Source: Schoenoplectus triqueter
Taxonomy: Eukaryota; Streptophyta; Magnoliopsida; Poales; Cyperaceae
NCBI GenBank assembly: GCA_964058805.1
Contig: CAXKVV010000691.1
Span: 1-27,669 of the forward strand
Direction of reading: 5' to 3'
Length of the DNA stretch: 27,669 bases
Numbering within the stretch: the stretch's first letter is position 1; each line of letters begins with the position of its first letter. Of this stretch, positions 11,785-21,847 are shown piece by piece. The notes beneath the pieces were generated by a model. The model was not told where the DNA came from. It did no database searches and worked only from the letters and a program-made list of their open reading frames with translations. The translations under genes and the position numbers were made by a program.

Positions 11785-12326
11785 TAGGGGTGTGCAAACG
11801 GATCGGTTTAATTGATTTTGAACGGAACCGTTAAATTTTGCACTATTTGGTTCGGTTTTTCGGTTTAAAAATTTCGGTTCGGTTGAAAATTTTAGCTAAT
11901 TCGGTTTTTGTTCTTTGGTTCTGTTTTGATTTTTCTAAATCGGATAAACCGAATAAACCGAATAAACCGAATAGTCCAAAATTTATCAAATAATTTTATT
12001 TTTCTTAATATAAATAAGGATTATATAAAAAAATAATCCGAATATATTTATTTTCTATAAGTTTTATTTAGTTATTTCTTTTATCTTTTAAACTATTTAT
12101 TTTTCTATCAATTTTAATATTTTTTTTGATATTTTTAGTCCTCTTTAAATAATATAATTTTGGTTTAACCGAATAAACCGAAAAAAATTCGGTTTATTCG
12201 GTTTTCGGTTTATTCGGTTGATATTTTAAGAAGTTTGATTTGGTTCATAATTTAACAAACCGAAAAAAATTTCGGATGCATATAATTATTTCGGTTTGAA
12301 CCGAACTAACCGTTTGCACACCCTTA
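11785..12326. mobile_element. Non-autonomous hAT-like element (AAACCGAAT-rich)
   Basis: 542 bp with a perfect 8-bp target duplication, CTGTTGGG at 11777-11784 and 12327-12334. Inverted ends TAGGGGTGTGCAAACGG and TAAGGGTGTGCAAACGG match at 16 of 17 positions and fit the hAT end rule. Subterminal arrays of AACCGAATA and TTCGGTTT repeats on each side resemble hAT transposase-binding repeats. The AT-rich core has no coding capacity. Confidence 0.92.
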
Positions 12327-12334
12327 CTGTTGGG

Positions 12335-13181
12335 AGTATCTAATTTTATTGTATACTTACACATATCTACGGAAAAAGAGTTTAAAATAGATTAACTAAA
12401 TGAGATTCATATTTTGAAATCTGAACCATTTTCTTACTTTTCAATACATAAATGAAATTCACAGTCAGCGATCAATATATTCAATCATAAATGACACACT
12501 ACAAGAGTTATCTTATGAATCAATTGTTAGTCCAGCTGGTAGAAAGCTTTGAGAGTACAGACATGTATATTGCCCTTAGTGATCGTTTAAAGGGTCGGGT
12601 CGGGTCTTCAGGACATTAGTGGATTGATAGATGTACGTGTCATATGTGTCACGTGCAAGTATGTGACATATACAACAGAGGACGTATTATGTCAACATGT
12701 GTTCAAATACTTAGATATGTATGCTTTAACGTATTAAAATCTTAAAATTTAAATACATACATTTAAAGTACGTGACACTTTTAATATATTGTGCAAAATG
12801 TACTTGTGCTTATCACATGTCGACACTTATGTAGCACATATAAATTTAAAAAAAATAAAAAAACTCAGAACAATTAGGAAAACATAATAAAATATGAAAA
12901 GAATTAAAAAAAAATCATGAAGTACTAGACGTGAGCTACATGTACGTGTTTGTGTTCAACGTGTTAGATGCGTGTTCAACCGTATCAAAATTATTCAGAA
13001 AATGAATATATATTTAGAAAAATGACATATCTGATACGTGAACACAGTCACATGTTGACACATATAGATCAAACACGTACGTATATATATACATATTTTA
13101 TACGTGCATATTCACATATTATACATATCTGTTATTTCACTGGCAGACATGACAGCCCAAGAAGAACAGATCACAGCTCAG
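12335..13181. other. AT-rich flank, ACGTG-rich patch
   Basis: No gene. 12620-13110 is dotted with TACGTG/CACGTG and GTGACA words on both strands, which may be a decayed terminal array of another transposon; no matching ends or target duplication could be found. The small open frame at 12968-13207 has no recognisable content. Confidence 0.35.
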
Positions 13182-13786
13182 AATCACTACAACATAATGG
13201 ATTTTAGACAACACCCATTCAATAACGGTTTAAAGTACTAACTGTTGCTAAAAGAGTTGAGTGACAATTCTGAAATATTAAAGAACATATTTTATAACGA
13301 TTTTATAACAAAAGACGTTCTTAAAACTATAAACTGTAACATCTACTTTTTCCTCTCTCCTATTTAGCAACGGTTTTTGCGATAAACCGTTGTGAAATCA
13401 TTAACAACGGTTCCTCTGAAGAATCATTACGAAATACTTTAATAACGATTTTCACAAAAACCCTTTGCTAAATAAGGCCTTTAACAACGGTTCATTTAAA
13501 GAACTATTGTTAAATATGTATTCCTAAAACCCTATAGGTTTGCGCCGCTTCATTTTTTCTATCTCTTCTCCTTCCCGCTTCTATCTCTTTCCCTTTCAAT
13601 TCATTTTTTGTATCTCTTCTCTGGCTGCGACTCTCTAGGGATTTTCTCTCACGACACTGTTCAAGTTGGTGTTGCCTCTTCGATCGCTTTTCTTCAGATT
13701 TGTTGCTAATCTCCTCTTTGATCCCCTTCTCTTTCTTTAGATTTGTTACGATTTCTTACCTCTTTTACCATCATTTTCTCAAAACG

Positions 13787-14428
13787 ATGGAGCGCTATAT
13801 TAACGCTCCGTGACAGCGAAATCTCTCGACACTGTACCTAGACCAATCGTATCTGCTGGATGAAGGCGCATCCTGGGACCGAGCAATATTAGTAATCTAC
13901 CGGCACACCAGCATCGATCGATCCATAAACCACATTCGACGGTACATTGTGCGGCGATATGGAGCCCCAAAACAAGTACTCCCGACGGTGAGACTTATAT
14001 ATAGGGATTTTATCATAAACATACTAAACGAACTCTTCCCACGGGACATCATTGCGGAGAGCCGGGAGTAGGGCCCCACATATGGAGTCAATGTTGAGAA
14101 GTTTGAAGGGAAGCCTGAACGACCAAGACCAGCTGTCGTCCGAGTGACAGTCTACTTGAACAACATACCGCTCAGACTGTGGTCTAGGGCGGTGGCAACA
14201 AAGATCCTCGAAGACTTCGGTGAACCGGTCTTCCCCGATGACATGTCTTTTGACGGGCAGGATAGAAGGGCGGTATACGCAATGGTAGACTGTCGTGATG
14301 GGCGGATGATACCGAAATCGATGATAGTGCACGTATGGGGTTTCTGGGAGCAGATTTTCATCACTGTCATCAACTGGGCCGCCATTGACTCGCCAGCCCC
14401 TCTTGAAAATGTCTACCAATTTTTGTGA
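13787..14428 (+). pseudogene. Decayed DUF4283-like frame captured in CACTA element
   Basis: A single reading frame from ATG 13787 to TGA 14426-14428 would encode about 213 residues but is broken by TGA at 13811 and TAG at 14069. Codon 14069 is explained by a C-to-T change of CAG and 13811 by CGA, the kind of decay expected of methylated transposon DNA. The translation has the feel of the plant DUF4283 domain: IRRYIVRRYGAP, then PAVVRVTVYLNNIPLRLWS, then a segment ending RMIPKSMIVHV. DUF4283 proteins are common in monocot retroelements and as lone genes; function is poorly known. GC content is clearly higher than in the surrounding DNA. A pyrimidine-rich region at 13540-13780 could be its old 5' leader. 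Family call is tentative. Confidence 0.5.
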
Positions 14429-14696
14429 AATCGACAGGGAAAGTTTGAGACTACGGATTTGGCTCGCCAATCCCTGACCTGTGGCACGGACAGAATCTGA
14501 ACATACTATAACCGGGGTGGAGAGAGCTCGAAGGGCACTGAGTCATCCGGGTAAGGCAAAGACTGATAAAATTTGCTGTTGTGATATGTAATTACTAACT
14601 GTGTTATGAGTACTTTGGTATTGTGATATGGATAATTTTTATATTTTGTGATATGCATGGATACTTTGATATATTTAGATAATTATATATATATAT

Positions 14697-15106
14697 TAAA
14701 GAAATCGTGAGCTTAAGCTCACGGAGGCCTTTCATGAACTTAACTCAAAAAGTATATCAAATCATCTCCAAATTTTAATTTATCATACTCTTAAATTCTT
14801 TATATGAAAATTTTATGGGATTCAAAAATTTAGAGTGTTTTGAGTTTTTTAAGTCATGGTTTTTAATTTTTGAAAATCAACTCTAAAAATAATAATAATA
14901 AATTCAATACTTGAACATCATTTTAAAAGATTAAAAACGGTGACTTAAAAGGCTCAAAACACTCCAAATGTTTGCATCTCACAAGATTTTCATATAAAGA
15001 ATTTAATGAGGATGATAAATTAAAAATTGAAGATGATTTGATATATACTTTTTGAGTTAAGCTCACAGAAGGCTTCCGTGAGTTTAAGCTCACGTTATAT
15101 TTACTC
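14697..15106. mobile_element. Foldback element A1 (about 410 bp)
   Basis: The left arm carries GTGAGCTTAAGCTCACGG and then CTCAAAAAGTATATCAAAT; the right arm has the mirror image, ending GTTTAAGCTCACGTTATAT. Arms of roughly 180 bp pair across an A/T-rich centre. The tips are more eroded than in A2 and A3, so this is the oldest of the three A copies. Bordered by (TA)n on both sides. Confidence 0.85.
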
Positions 15107-15126
15107 TATATATATAGAGAGAGAGA

Positions 15127-15534
15127 GAATTTAGCTACGGTGATTCAATAAGCACTTCGGCCTAGTGCTTACGGCTCGAATTTTAAAATCTCGCGCCCAA
15201 AATTTCATTTAAATAGCTCAAGAAAATTTTCATATCATAATATTGTAGATTATTAATTTTCATCACGTTTGAAGTTAGTATACGCTTAATGAATTTTGAA
15301 AGATAGCAACATTTGACCTATAAAAATGGGTACTTTTAATTATTTTTAGAGCCATCTTTCAAAAATTATTAAGCATAGTAAACTAACTGTAAATTTGATG
15401 AAAAATGATAATCTATAAGATTATGATATGAATTTTTTTTTGAGATATTTAAATTAAAATTTTGAGCACGGGATTTTAAAATTTGAACCGTAAGTATTTC
15501 GGCTCGAAATGCTTATGGAATCACCGTAGTCAAT

Positions 15535-15537
<3 letters not shown>
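15127..15537. mobile_element. Foldback element B (about 411 bp)
   Basis: The left arm starts GAATTTAGCTACGGTGATTC and the right arm ends GGAATCACCGTAGTCAATCCC. Interior arm sequence (GCTTACGG, CACGGGATTTTAAAAT, TCATATCATAAT) pairs to a centre near 15335 and differs from subfamily A. It lies between TATATAGAGAGAGA on the left and (AT)n on the right. No coding capacity. Confidence 0.85.

Positions 15538-15589
<52 letters not shown>
15538..15589. repeat. (AT)n microsatellite between foldback elements
   Basis: About 25 uninterrupted AT dinucleotides fill the whole gap between element B and element A2. Confidence 0.95.
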
Positions 15590-15592
<3 letters not shown>

Positions 15593-15995
15593 AATCTACG
15601 GTGAGGTTAAGCTCACGGAAAACCTCCGTGAGCTTAACTCAAAAAGTATATCAAATGATCTCTAAATTTTAATTTTTCAATTTCATTAAATTCTTTATAT
15701 TGAAATCTTGTGGGGTACAAAAATTTGGGATGTTTTGAGTTTTCTAAGTTACTCTTTTTTATTTTTGAAAATCAACTTCAAAAATAATAATAAAATATTT
15801 AATGTTTGTTCATTATTTTCAAAAATTAAAAATAGTTACTTAAAAAACTCGAAACATTCTAAATTTTTGTACTCCATAAGATTTCAATATGAAGATTTAA
15901 TGAGATTGAAAAATCAAAATTTGAAAATCATTTGATATATTTTTTGAGCTAAGCTCACGGAGATCTTCCGTGAGCTTAAACTCACCGTAGATTTG

Positions 15996-15996
<1 letters not shown>
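15590..15996. mobile_element. Foldback element A2 (407 bp)
   Basis: Starts GTAAATCTACGGTGAGGTTA and ends CTCACCGTAGATTTGC. Same family as A1 and A3. Its right tip is identical, in inverted orientation, to the left tip of A3 and differs from its own left tip. Confidence 0.9.
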
Positions 15997-16057
<61 letters not shown>

Positions 16058-16106
16058 CAAATCTACGGTGAGTTTAAGCTCACGGAAGATCTCCGTGAGC
16101 TTAGCT
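15947..16106. repeat. Perfect 160-bp palindrome at A2/A3 junction
   Basis: Fifty bases of A2's right tip (15947-15996), a 19-base CT run, an (AT)11 core at 16016-16037, a 19-base GA run and fifty bases of A3's left tip (16057-16106) are exactly self-complementary around 16026/16027. Pairing first fails at 15946/16107 and then continues imperfectly along the full arms. Confidence 0.9.
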
Positions 16107-16464
16107 TAAAAAGTATATCAAATAATCTTCACATTTTAATTTTTCACTCTTATTAATTTTTTCATATTGAAATCTCATGGGGTACAAAAATTTGAGATAT
16201 TTTGAGTTTTCTAAGTCACTCTTTTTAATTTTTGAAAATCAGCTCTAAAAATAATAATAAAATATTTAATTTTTGTACATTATTTTCAAAATTGAAAAGA
16301 GTGACTTAGAAAACTCAAAACATCCCAAATTTTAGTACTCCACAAAATTTTAATATGAAAAATTTAATGAGAGTGAAAAATTAAAATTTAAAGATCATTT
16401 GATATATACTTTTTGAGCTAAGCTCACGGAGGCCTTCCGTGAGCTTAAGAACATCGTAGATTTG

Positions 16465-16465
<1 letters not shown>
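16057..16465. mobile_element. Foldback element A3 (409 bp)
   Basis: Starts GCAAATCTACGGTGAGTTTA, ends ACATCGTAGATTTGC, with arms pairing as in A2. Flanked by (GA)n on the left and (CT)n then (TA)n on the right (16466-16516). Confidence 0.9.
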
Positions 16466-16516
<51 letters not shown>

Positions 16517-16519
<3 letters not shown>

Positions 16520-16770
16520 AATTGTTAATTTGTGATGCATGTGTGATATTGCACATATCTCTTAATTATTTTGTGACATAGGTGTGTGATGTATATGTGA
16601 ATTATTTGTGATGCAGGTGTGTGATGCATATATGAATTGTTTGTGATATATGTGTGGTGTATATGTTAATTATTTGTGATATATGCATGTGTGATGCACA
16701 TATTAATTGTTTGTGATTTATATGCATATGTGATGCATATATAAATTTATTTTCTAAAATATATGTATGT
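16517..16770. repeat. Degenerate minisatellite, about 33-39 bp period
   Basis: About six diverged units on the theme AATTRTTTGTGAT, then ATGTGTGATGCATAT. Related TGTGATAT words occur at 14580-14660 left of the foldback array, so the array appears to have inserted into this satellite-like tract of the CACTA element. Confidence 0.7.
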
Positions 16771-17153
16771 TGCATATATATATGAATTATAATTTATAAA
16801 TATATACTAGCAATCTGGGCTAGAACTGAGAAACAGTCATTTTTAAACTAACAGAAAACCGTTGCGGATAATTATTTAAATTAAAAAAACACACATTTAG
16901 TAACGGTTCCAACTTATAACCGTTGCAAAAATCATCTTTCACAACGGTTAGCATCTTAAAACCATTGTTAAAATCATATTAAATAACGGTTCCTATAAAG
17001 AACCGTTACCAAAGTCTATGTTCTATTTTTTGTCACTATATATTTGATAACGGTTTTCAATATTTTTGTTGACACTTTTCTTTACTAACAGTTTAATAAT
17101 CATTATTAAACTTAGTCAACAACAGTTTGTCAAAGTTTTCTCTCGCAGTGAAT

Positions 17154-17441
17154 GCATGTGTGAGAGATGGAGACATGGAGTAGTCGATCTCGGAAATAAT
17201 AGGCAGTCAATTAAATGTCAGACGTTGACACATGTTGACTCAAAGTCTTCCCTTCAATCCAGTACAGGTTTTAATAAAGTTCTCAATTCGTAGAAATATC
17301 TGACGTTGACGAGTGCTGCGATCGAGACGCCAACTACGAGTTGATAGCTCATGCTTGCGAGATTAAATTGGAAGTATGAATAGATTAATGCAATTAATTA
17401 GGGGAGAATTCAGTTTTTATGTCTGTTTTAAAAAAAACAGT
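17154..17441. other. CACTA right flank
   Basis: Unique-looking DNA with three TTGAC words (17225, 17235, 17306). No reading frame of interest. Confidence 0.4.
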
Positions 17442-18850
17442 CCTTGAATTTTTAATTGCACTAAGTCAGTCCTTAAAAGCTTTAAAAAATATTAAGTTGA
17501 TCTTTTAACTTCTTCAAAAAGATTAAATTGATACTTAAACTTTAAAGTACATCAAATAAATCTCTATTTTCGATTTAAAAACTAATTTGATCCTAAAAAT
17601 TAAAAAAATAAATTGGACCTTCATTTTAATATTGTTTTTAATCTGATAGCTGGTTCAAATTGATTCGAGACTCAAAAAAATCAATACTAGGCAATCCAAA
17701 ATCCAACCCAACTTGAATGTACCTGATACCTAGAAAAAAGTCGATACTATGCAATCTGAAACCCGACCCCAATCCGTAGGGATGAAGCCAGGATGTTTGA
17801 ATAGATGGGCCGAGATCACAATCGTTAATTACAAAAAAATATATATAATATAATAAAGTAGAAACTTTAAATTCGGTACTCATTATTAGCAATAATATTA
17901 ATATTATTAATACTTCTTGAGTTTTGTTTTTATAATATAATCAATCATTTAAAATTTTCATATTGTATGAAATTTGGTGTAGTGATATGGAATGTAACAA
18001 GAAATCATGATCCATAACATTATATCTTGTAGCATAGTAATTATTAATGTGAATTACATTAAATTTAAAAGTTCAATCAATATGATTGTATGCTACTAAC
18101 TTTATGACTTAGAAATAAAAAAAATATTTTTTTAAATGAAAATATTATAAATTATGTAATTAACTATCAAGTGTATTGGTAGTCAAAATATATTGATGAC
18201 TTGAAATACTTTAAAAAATATTAGTTCCAACAGAAAATTATCTCTTGGACAATTCTTAATTCTCAAAATCAATGAGTAAATAAATTATTTAAAATTATAT
18301 TAAATAAGAACTTTCGAATATAAAATATTTTATAAGCAAAGAGATTGGTGAATTTGACATAGAGTAAAAGAAAAAAAAATTAATGTAATTATGAACAAAA
18401 AATATAAATGAAAGATAAAAAAATATAATATTCTATTTTATCAACATAAAGCTTACTAAAATAATAGCTCAACAATCAACATACAATTAACTTAATCAAC
18501 CTTGAGGAATATTGGGGGTGTCAAGCACTCGTCAATTCCCCCTTCCCTCCGCCCCTTTCTACCTGCGACCATGATAAACTTTCTTCATCAAATTAACCTA
18601 ATCAATCTTGCTTGATCCAAATCTGACCCGATCAATTATCACTTCTAACTGACAAAATTTAAATCAACCCACACGACCCGTCCAAAATCAAACCTGACCC
18701 AATCTGAATTGTTCTGAGACAAAAAAAATGACATTAAATTGACCCAACTCAACTATATCTGACCTAATTTAACCCGATCTAAAGTCGACATTTTAAAAAA
18801 AAAATTAAGTACCGATTTGGTGCAATTGAAAGTTTAAGAACCAATTTTAA
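17442..18850. mobile_element. Decayed element with ~37-bp terminal inverted repeats
   Basis: The left sequence CCTTGAATTTTTAATTGCAC (then TAAGTCAGTCCTTAAA) corresponds to the inverted right end TCTTAAACTTTCAATTGCAC (then CAAATCGGTACTTAA), at about 18807-18845. Such CAATTGCAC ends are common in plant Mutator-like remnants. The core is AT-rich with ACCCGA-type words at 17740-17790 and 18600-18790 and an imperfect ~60-bp tandem pair at 17667-17775. No coding capacity; exact ends and target duplication not resolved. Confidence 0.45.
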
Positions 18851-21255
18851 TATACATTAAACATACTATTCCAATATACATCAAACATATTTTAATATAA
18901 ATATAAATTCTATCATTATCATATATGTTTAATTTAGCAAGAAACAAATTATGCACATGTAACTAATTACCATCAAAACTGAGACCTAGTTTAATTAAAA
19001 ACATAACCAAACACATTCAATTTATATTATAAGTGCACTCTAAAAGGATTTTTCATGTAATATTTGTCCTATTCTTTTGATTTAGCTTGGATAAACCTTT
19101 GTGCATATAATTACTACAGAATATCTAATAGACAATTGTGTTGGTATTGCTACTGATAATTGTAATACTAATATTAGCTGTATTCAACTTTTAGTGTTGG
19201 TTGTATTCAAATTTTGGTGGCCCAAAGATGACTGGTCAGGCTCAGTTTCATTAATGCTACTTAATTCTGATTTGGATATGGAAGAGGACCCAGAAAAAAA
19301 TAGGTGGGGAGGAGGGCCTAGAGAAACCAGGTGGGCCAGGCTCAGTTTCATCTTCATTAATGGTACCTAAATTTGGGTCTTGTCCTGATTGCACCTCAAT
19401 AATGGACACTTTACTGGGGACTTCGTGATTTGTGAGCAGGTTCTAATTTTTTGCATGTTGCTTAATGTTGTGTTTATTGGCAATTCATTGATTAAGCATG
19501 CATTTAGTTATAAATGTAGAGAGCTTCTTTGTAAAACCAAGGGAATTAAATTGGTACATTTAATATAGGAACCTGATAATTGTACCCCAAGTTCAGTACT
19601 TGTTAATATATCCCAACTCAAATATGTTGATCAAGTGCTGAAATAACTTTTGAAGACGTTTCACGTTCTGAAACATCCTAACCGCTCTAAATTGCGATGC
19701 CTTTATACCTAATAACTTTACTCTTAATACTTAATATTATATACCATAATAGTTATTAATGCAAGTATATTTTTCTTTCATATATGTCTTCATTTGCCTT
19801 AATACTCATATACTTTATATCTGATTGTGAGCAAAGAATATATTTTTTGAAAGGGAGACGTGATATGATGACTTGACGAACCAGATAGTCTCGGCTATGA
19901 ACTCTTTATAACTAAGAACTATACTCTCAACATGTCTTAATACTTATTAATTAATTAAGCCTAACTAAAAAAGTTATTGACCACATTGACCACGTTCCTG
20001 AACATCAACTAATAATCATCATATGGACAATCATCGAAGCCTTTGAATCGGATGTCTTAAGTCTTAACACTGGATAATCAAAATCTTTAAATCGAATGTC
20101 TGAAGTTTTAACACGAAAAATATGACGTCTTAAAATCTAATATTACAAGTTATATTTTGAACTTAAAATTTATATTTCAGCGGTCATCATAATATAAGCA
20201 AATATATATACCTAAACTATAATATCTTATAATTCATCTAACTAGTTGGAGCTTCAATTAATTTTTTATTCTCTAATAAACAAAAGAAATTAATTTATCA
20301 CTAGTCATATTAACAGAACTTGATCTTTTAAGTCTTAATAGTCACCACTCCAAATCTTTATATTCATCCATACAAGTCTCAATATGCAACATAATAGACT
20401 ATATTAATTCTGAACAAACATCTTAAAAATATATTTTCTAAGTCTTAACATTCATCAATCCAAGTCTTTATATACATCTATGTAATTCTCAATATACAAT
20501 ATAATTATAAATAAAATATCTTAATATATCAATCATCCAAATAAATATTAATGAACCACATAACAATCATTGAAAATCAAAAATAAAAAAAAATTTAACT
20601 TTCTATAAACTTTAAACTCACTGTAACTAATAGTCATACTCTTAATAATTACTAAAATATATCTTAATATATATTACATTAAGTCTTTTTTGTTTATATA
20701 TCTATTTTTATTTGTTTATATTCTTATCTAAATAACACCACTTATAAATCTGTCCATCGGTCTATTTTTTATGTGAGAAATTGAGCTAGTTCGAAGTTTT
20801 TATACTTACAGTTTGAACTCTTAGTATTTACAGTTTGAAATCTTAATATTTGCATTTTAAATTTATTGTACTTACGGTCTCACATTTATTATTCTCAATG
20901 TTGACACGGATTGTGCATTTTTTTTGTAATGTATTTAGAAAACAAGTCAAAACATGTTTGTTAGTTTTGCTAATTACAATTACAAATGAGATCTAAGTAG
21001 AATAAATTTAACAACATACTCATTCAAATATAATATAAATATGTTCTAGTAGAATACAATTCATAATATTCGTTGTTTCTTTATTATTAATTTGGATAAC
21101 TACAAGCAGATTTAGAGTTTTGATGCAATTACAATGAAAGTTGAATGATTAAACATATCAACAGAAATCAAATGCATTGTAATTAAAACACAGCGCAATA
21201 TAAATTTATAAATAACGTTTGCCGTATTTATTTGATTTAATTCAAATAAATATAC
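18851..21255. other. AT-rich intergenic DNA with small local repeats
   Basis: No gene recognised. A CAGGCTCAGTTTCAT string recurs near 19228 and 19338, and a ~65-bp segment at 20331 recurs imperfectly at 20441 (110-bp offset). TCTTAA/AAGTCTTAA words are frequent from 20040 to 20520. Confidence 0.45.
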
Positions 21256-21567
21256 TCATGCTACATATATGATTCTGAACTGGTTGAGTTTTTTGTCATG
21301 CCCTTGTAATTTGGGCAATCCAGAGTCCCAACTTGGTATCAAGTCCAGACTGAGACTTAATTGTTTTGACTTCATGTCCCCTGTGAGAGAAGGCTGTGCC
21401 AGATTAGAAGTCAGATGTACACTTGCGTTGCCTGTACTAACGAATGAATGTGTGTCAAGGCATCCATTTGACATGAACTCATGAACAATTTTAAGTTCTT
21501 CATCCATTTGCAGTTTGCACCATCCGTGGAGATCCATTTGCAGTTTGCACCATCCGTGGAGATCCAT
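21256..21567 (-). pseudogene. Lectin receptor kinase fragment
   Basis: The minus-strand translation reads LHGWCKLQMDEELKIVHEFM, then SNGCLDT, and later GDMKSKQLSLSLDLIPSWD, SGLPKLQGHDKK. These align with the kinase of the intact gene at 7103-9133 (LRGWCKRNQDLLLVYEFM, PNGSLDT; RDVKSSNVLLGSDLNPKLGD, FGLARLYEHG). The stretch between NGSLDT and HRDVKSSN is largely deleted, HRD has become TGD and DFG is SWDSG, so it cannot be an active kinase. The first ten residues are repeated because of a 30-bp tandem duplication. It is diverged from the intact gene and may derive from another lectin kinase. Confidence 0.8.
21502..21561. repeat. Exact 30-bp tandem duplication in kinase fragment
   Basis: Two identical 30-bp units, 21502-21531 and 21532-21561, each starting ATCCATTTGCAGTTTGCACC. 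The length is a multiple of three, so the frame is kept. Confidence 0.95.
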
Positions 21568-21734
21568 TAGGTGTCAAGGCATGCAGCAATTATCCCTTAA
21601 AAGGAAACAACAGGGGAATATTAAGAGATGTACCAGAAAAAATGATGGACATTTCATATCCAGAACAGTTATTCAATATCCCGATTTCCCAATTCTTAAC
21701 TTGAGGTTGCAGGCTTGTAGCGAAAGTTCTAGAT

Positions 21735-21835
21735 TTGGTTCCATTTGAAGGCCGCTTAACGGTTTACTATTTGGGCTAACAAATGTAGCCCACTACAATT
21801 CCTGACAATTTTCATCGAGTCCCCAGTTCGAACAT
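21735..21835. repeat. Copy of the redoxin-gene upstream segment
   Basis: TTGGTTCCATTTGAAGGC, CCGCTTA-CGGTT, TTTGGG and GCCCACT...ATTCCTG follow in the same order and spacing as at about 24467-24545, upstream of the DUF836 gene. Small indels separate the copies. Confidence 0.75.
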
Positions 21836-21847
21836 TTTGCCTCAAAG

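Larger units (their letters stand above)
13185..17150. mobile_element. CACTA (En/Spm-type) element with nested insertions
   Basis: The left end begins CACTACAACATAATGG and the right end is TTTTCTCTCGCAGTG, a recognisable variant of the plant CACTA/CAGTG termini. The flanks are a 3-bp target duplication AAT (13182-13184 and 17151-17153), the size expected for CACTA. Subterminal repeats of AACGGTT/AACCGTT occupy 13220-13510 and 16855-17060, characteristic of En/Spm binding sites. The interior has a pyrimidine-rich leader, a decayed DUF4283-like frame (13787-14428), four foldback insertions (14697-16465) and a degenerate minisatellite. No CACTA transposase was recognised, so the element is judged non-autonomous. 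Confidence 0.85.

Noticed and set aside
12497..12510. CACTACAAGAG string resembling a CACTA left end
   Set aside because: No matching right end, subterminal repeats or 3-bp duplication could be paired with it.
14024..14470. Minus-strand 148-codon open frame in the CACTA element
   Set aside because: It overlaps the DUF4283-like frame on the other strand, and its translation is Ser/Arg/Pro-rich without recognisable motifs.
17221..17310. Cluster of TTGAC (W-box-like) words
   Set aside because: Short motif, only three copies, and no gene within several kilobases.
19101..19370. 89-codon plus-strand open frame
   Set aside because: Low-complexity translation, no motif, and part of it is an internally repeated sequence.
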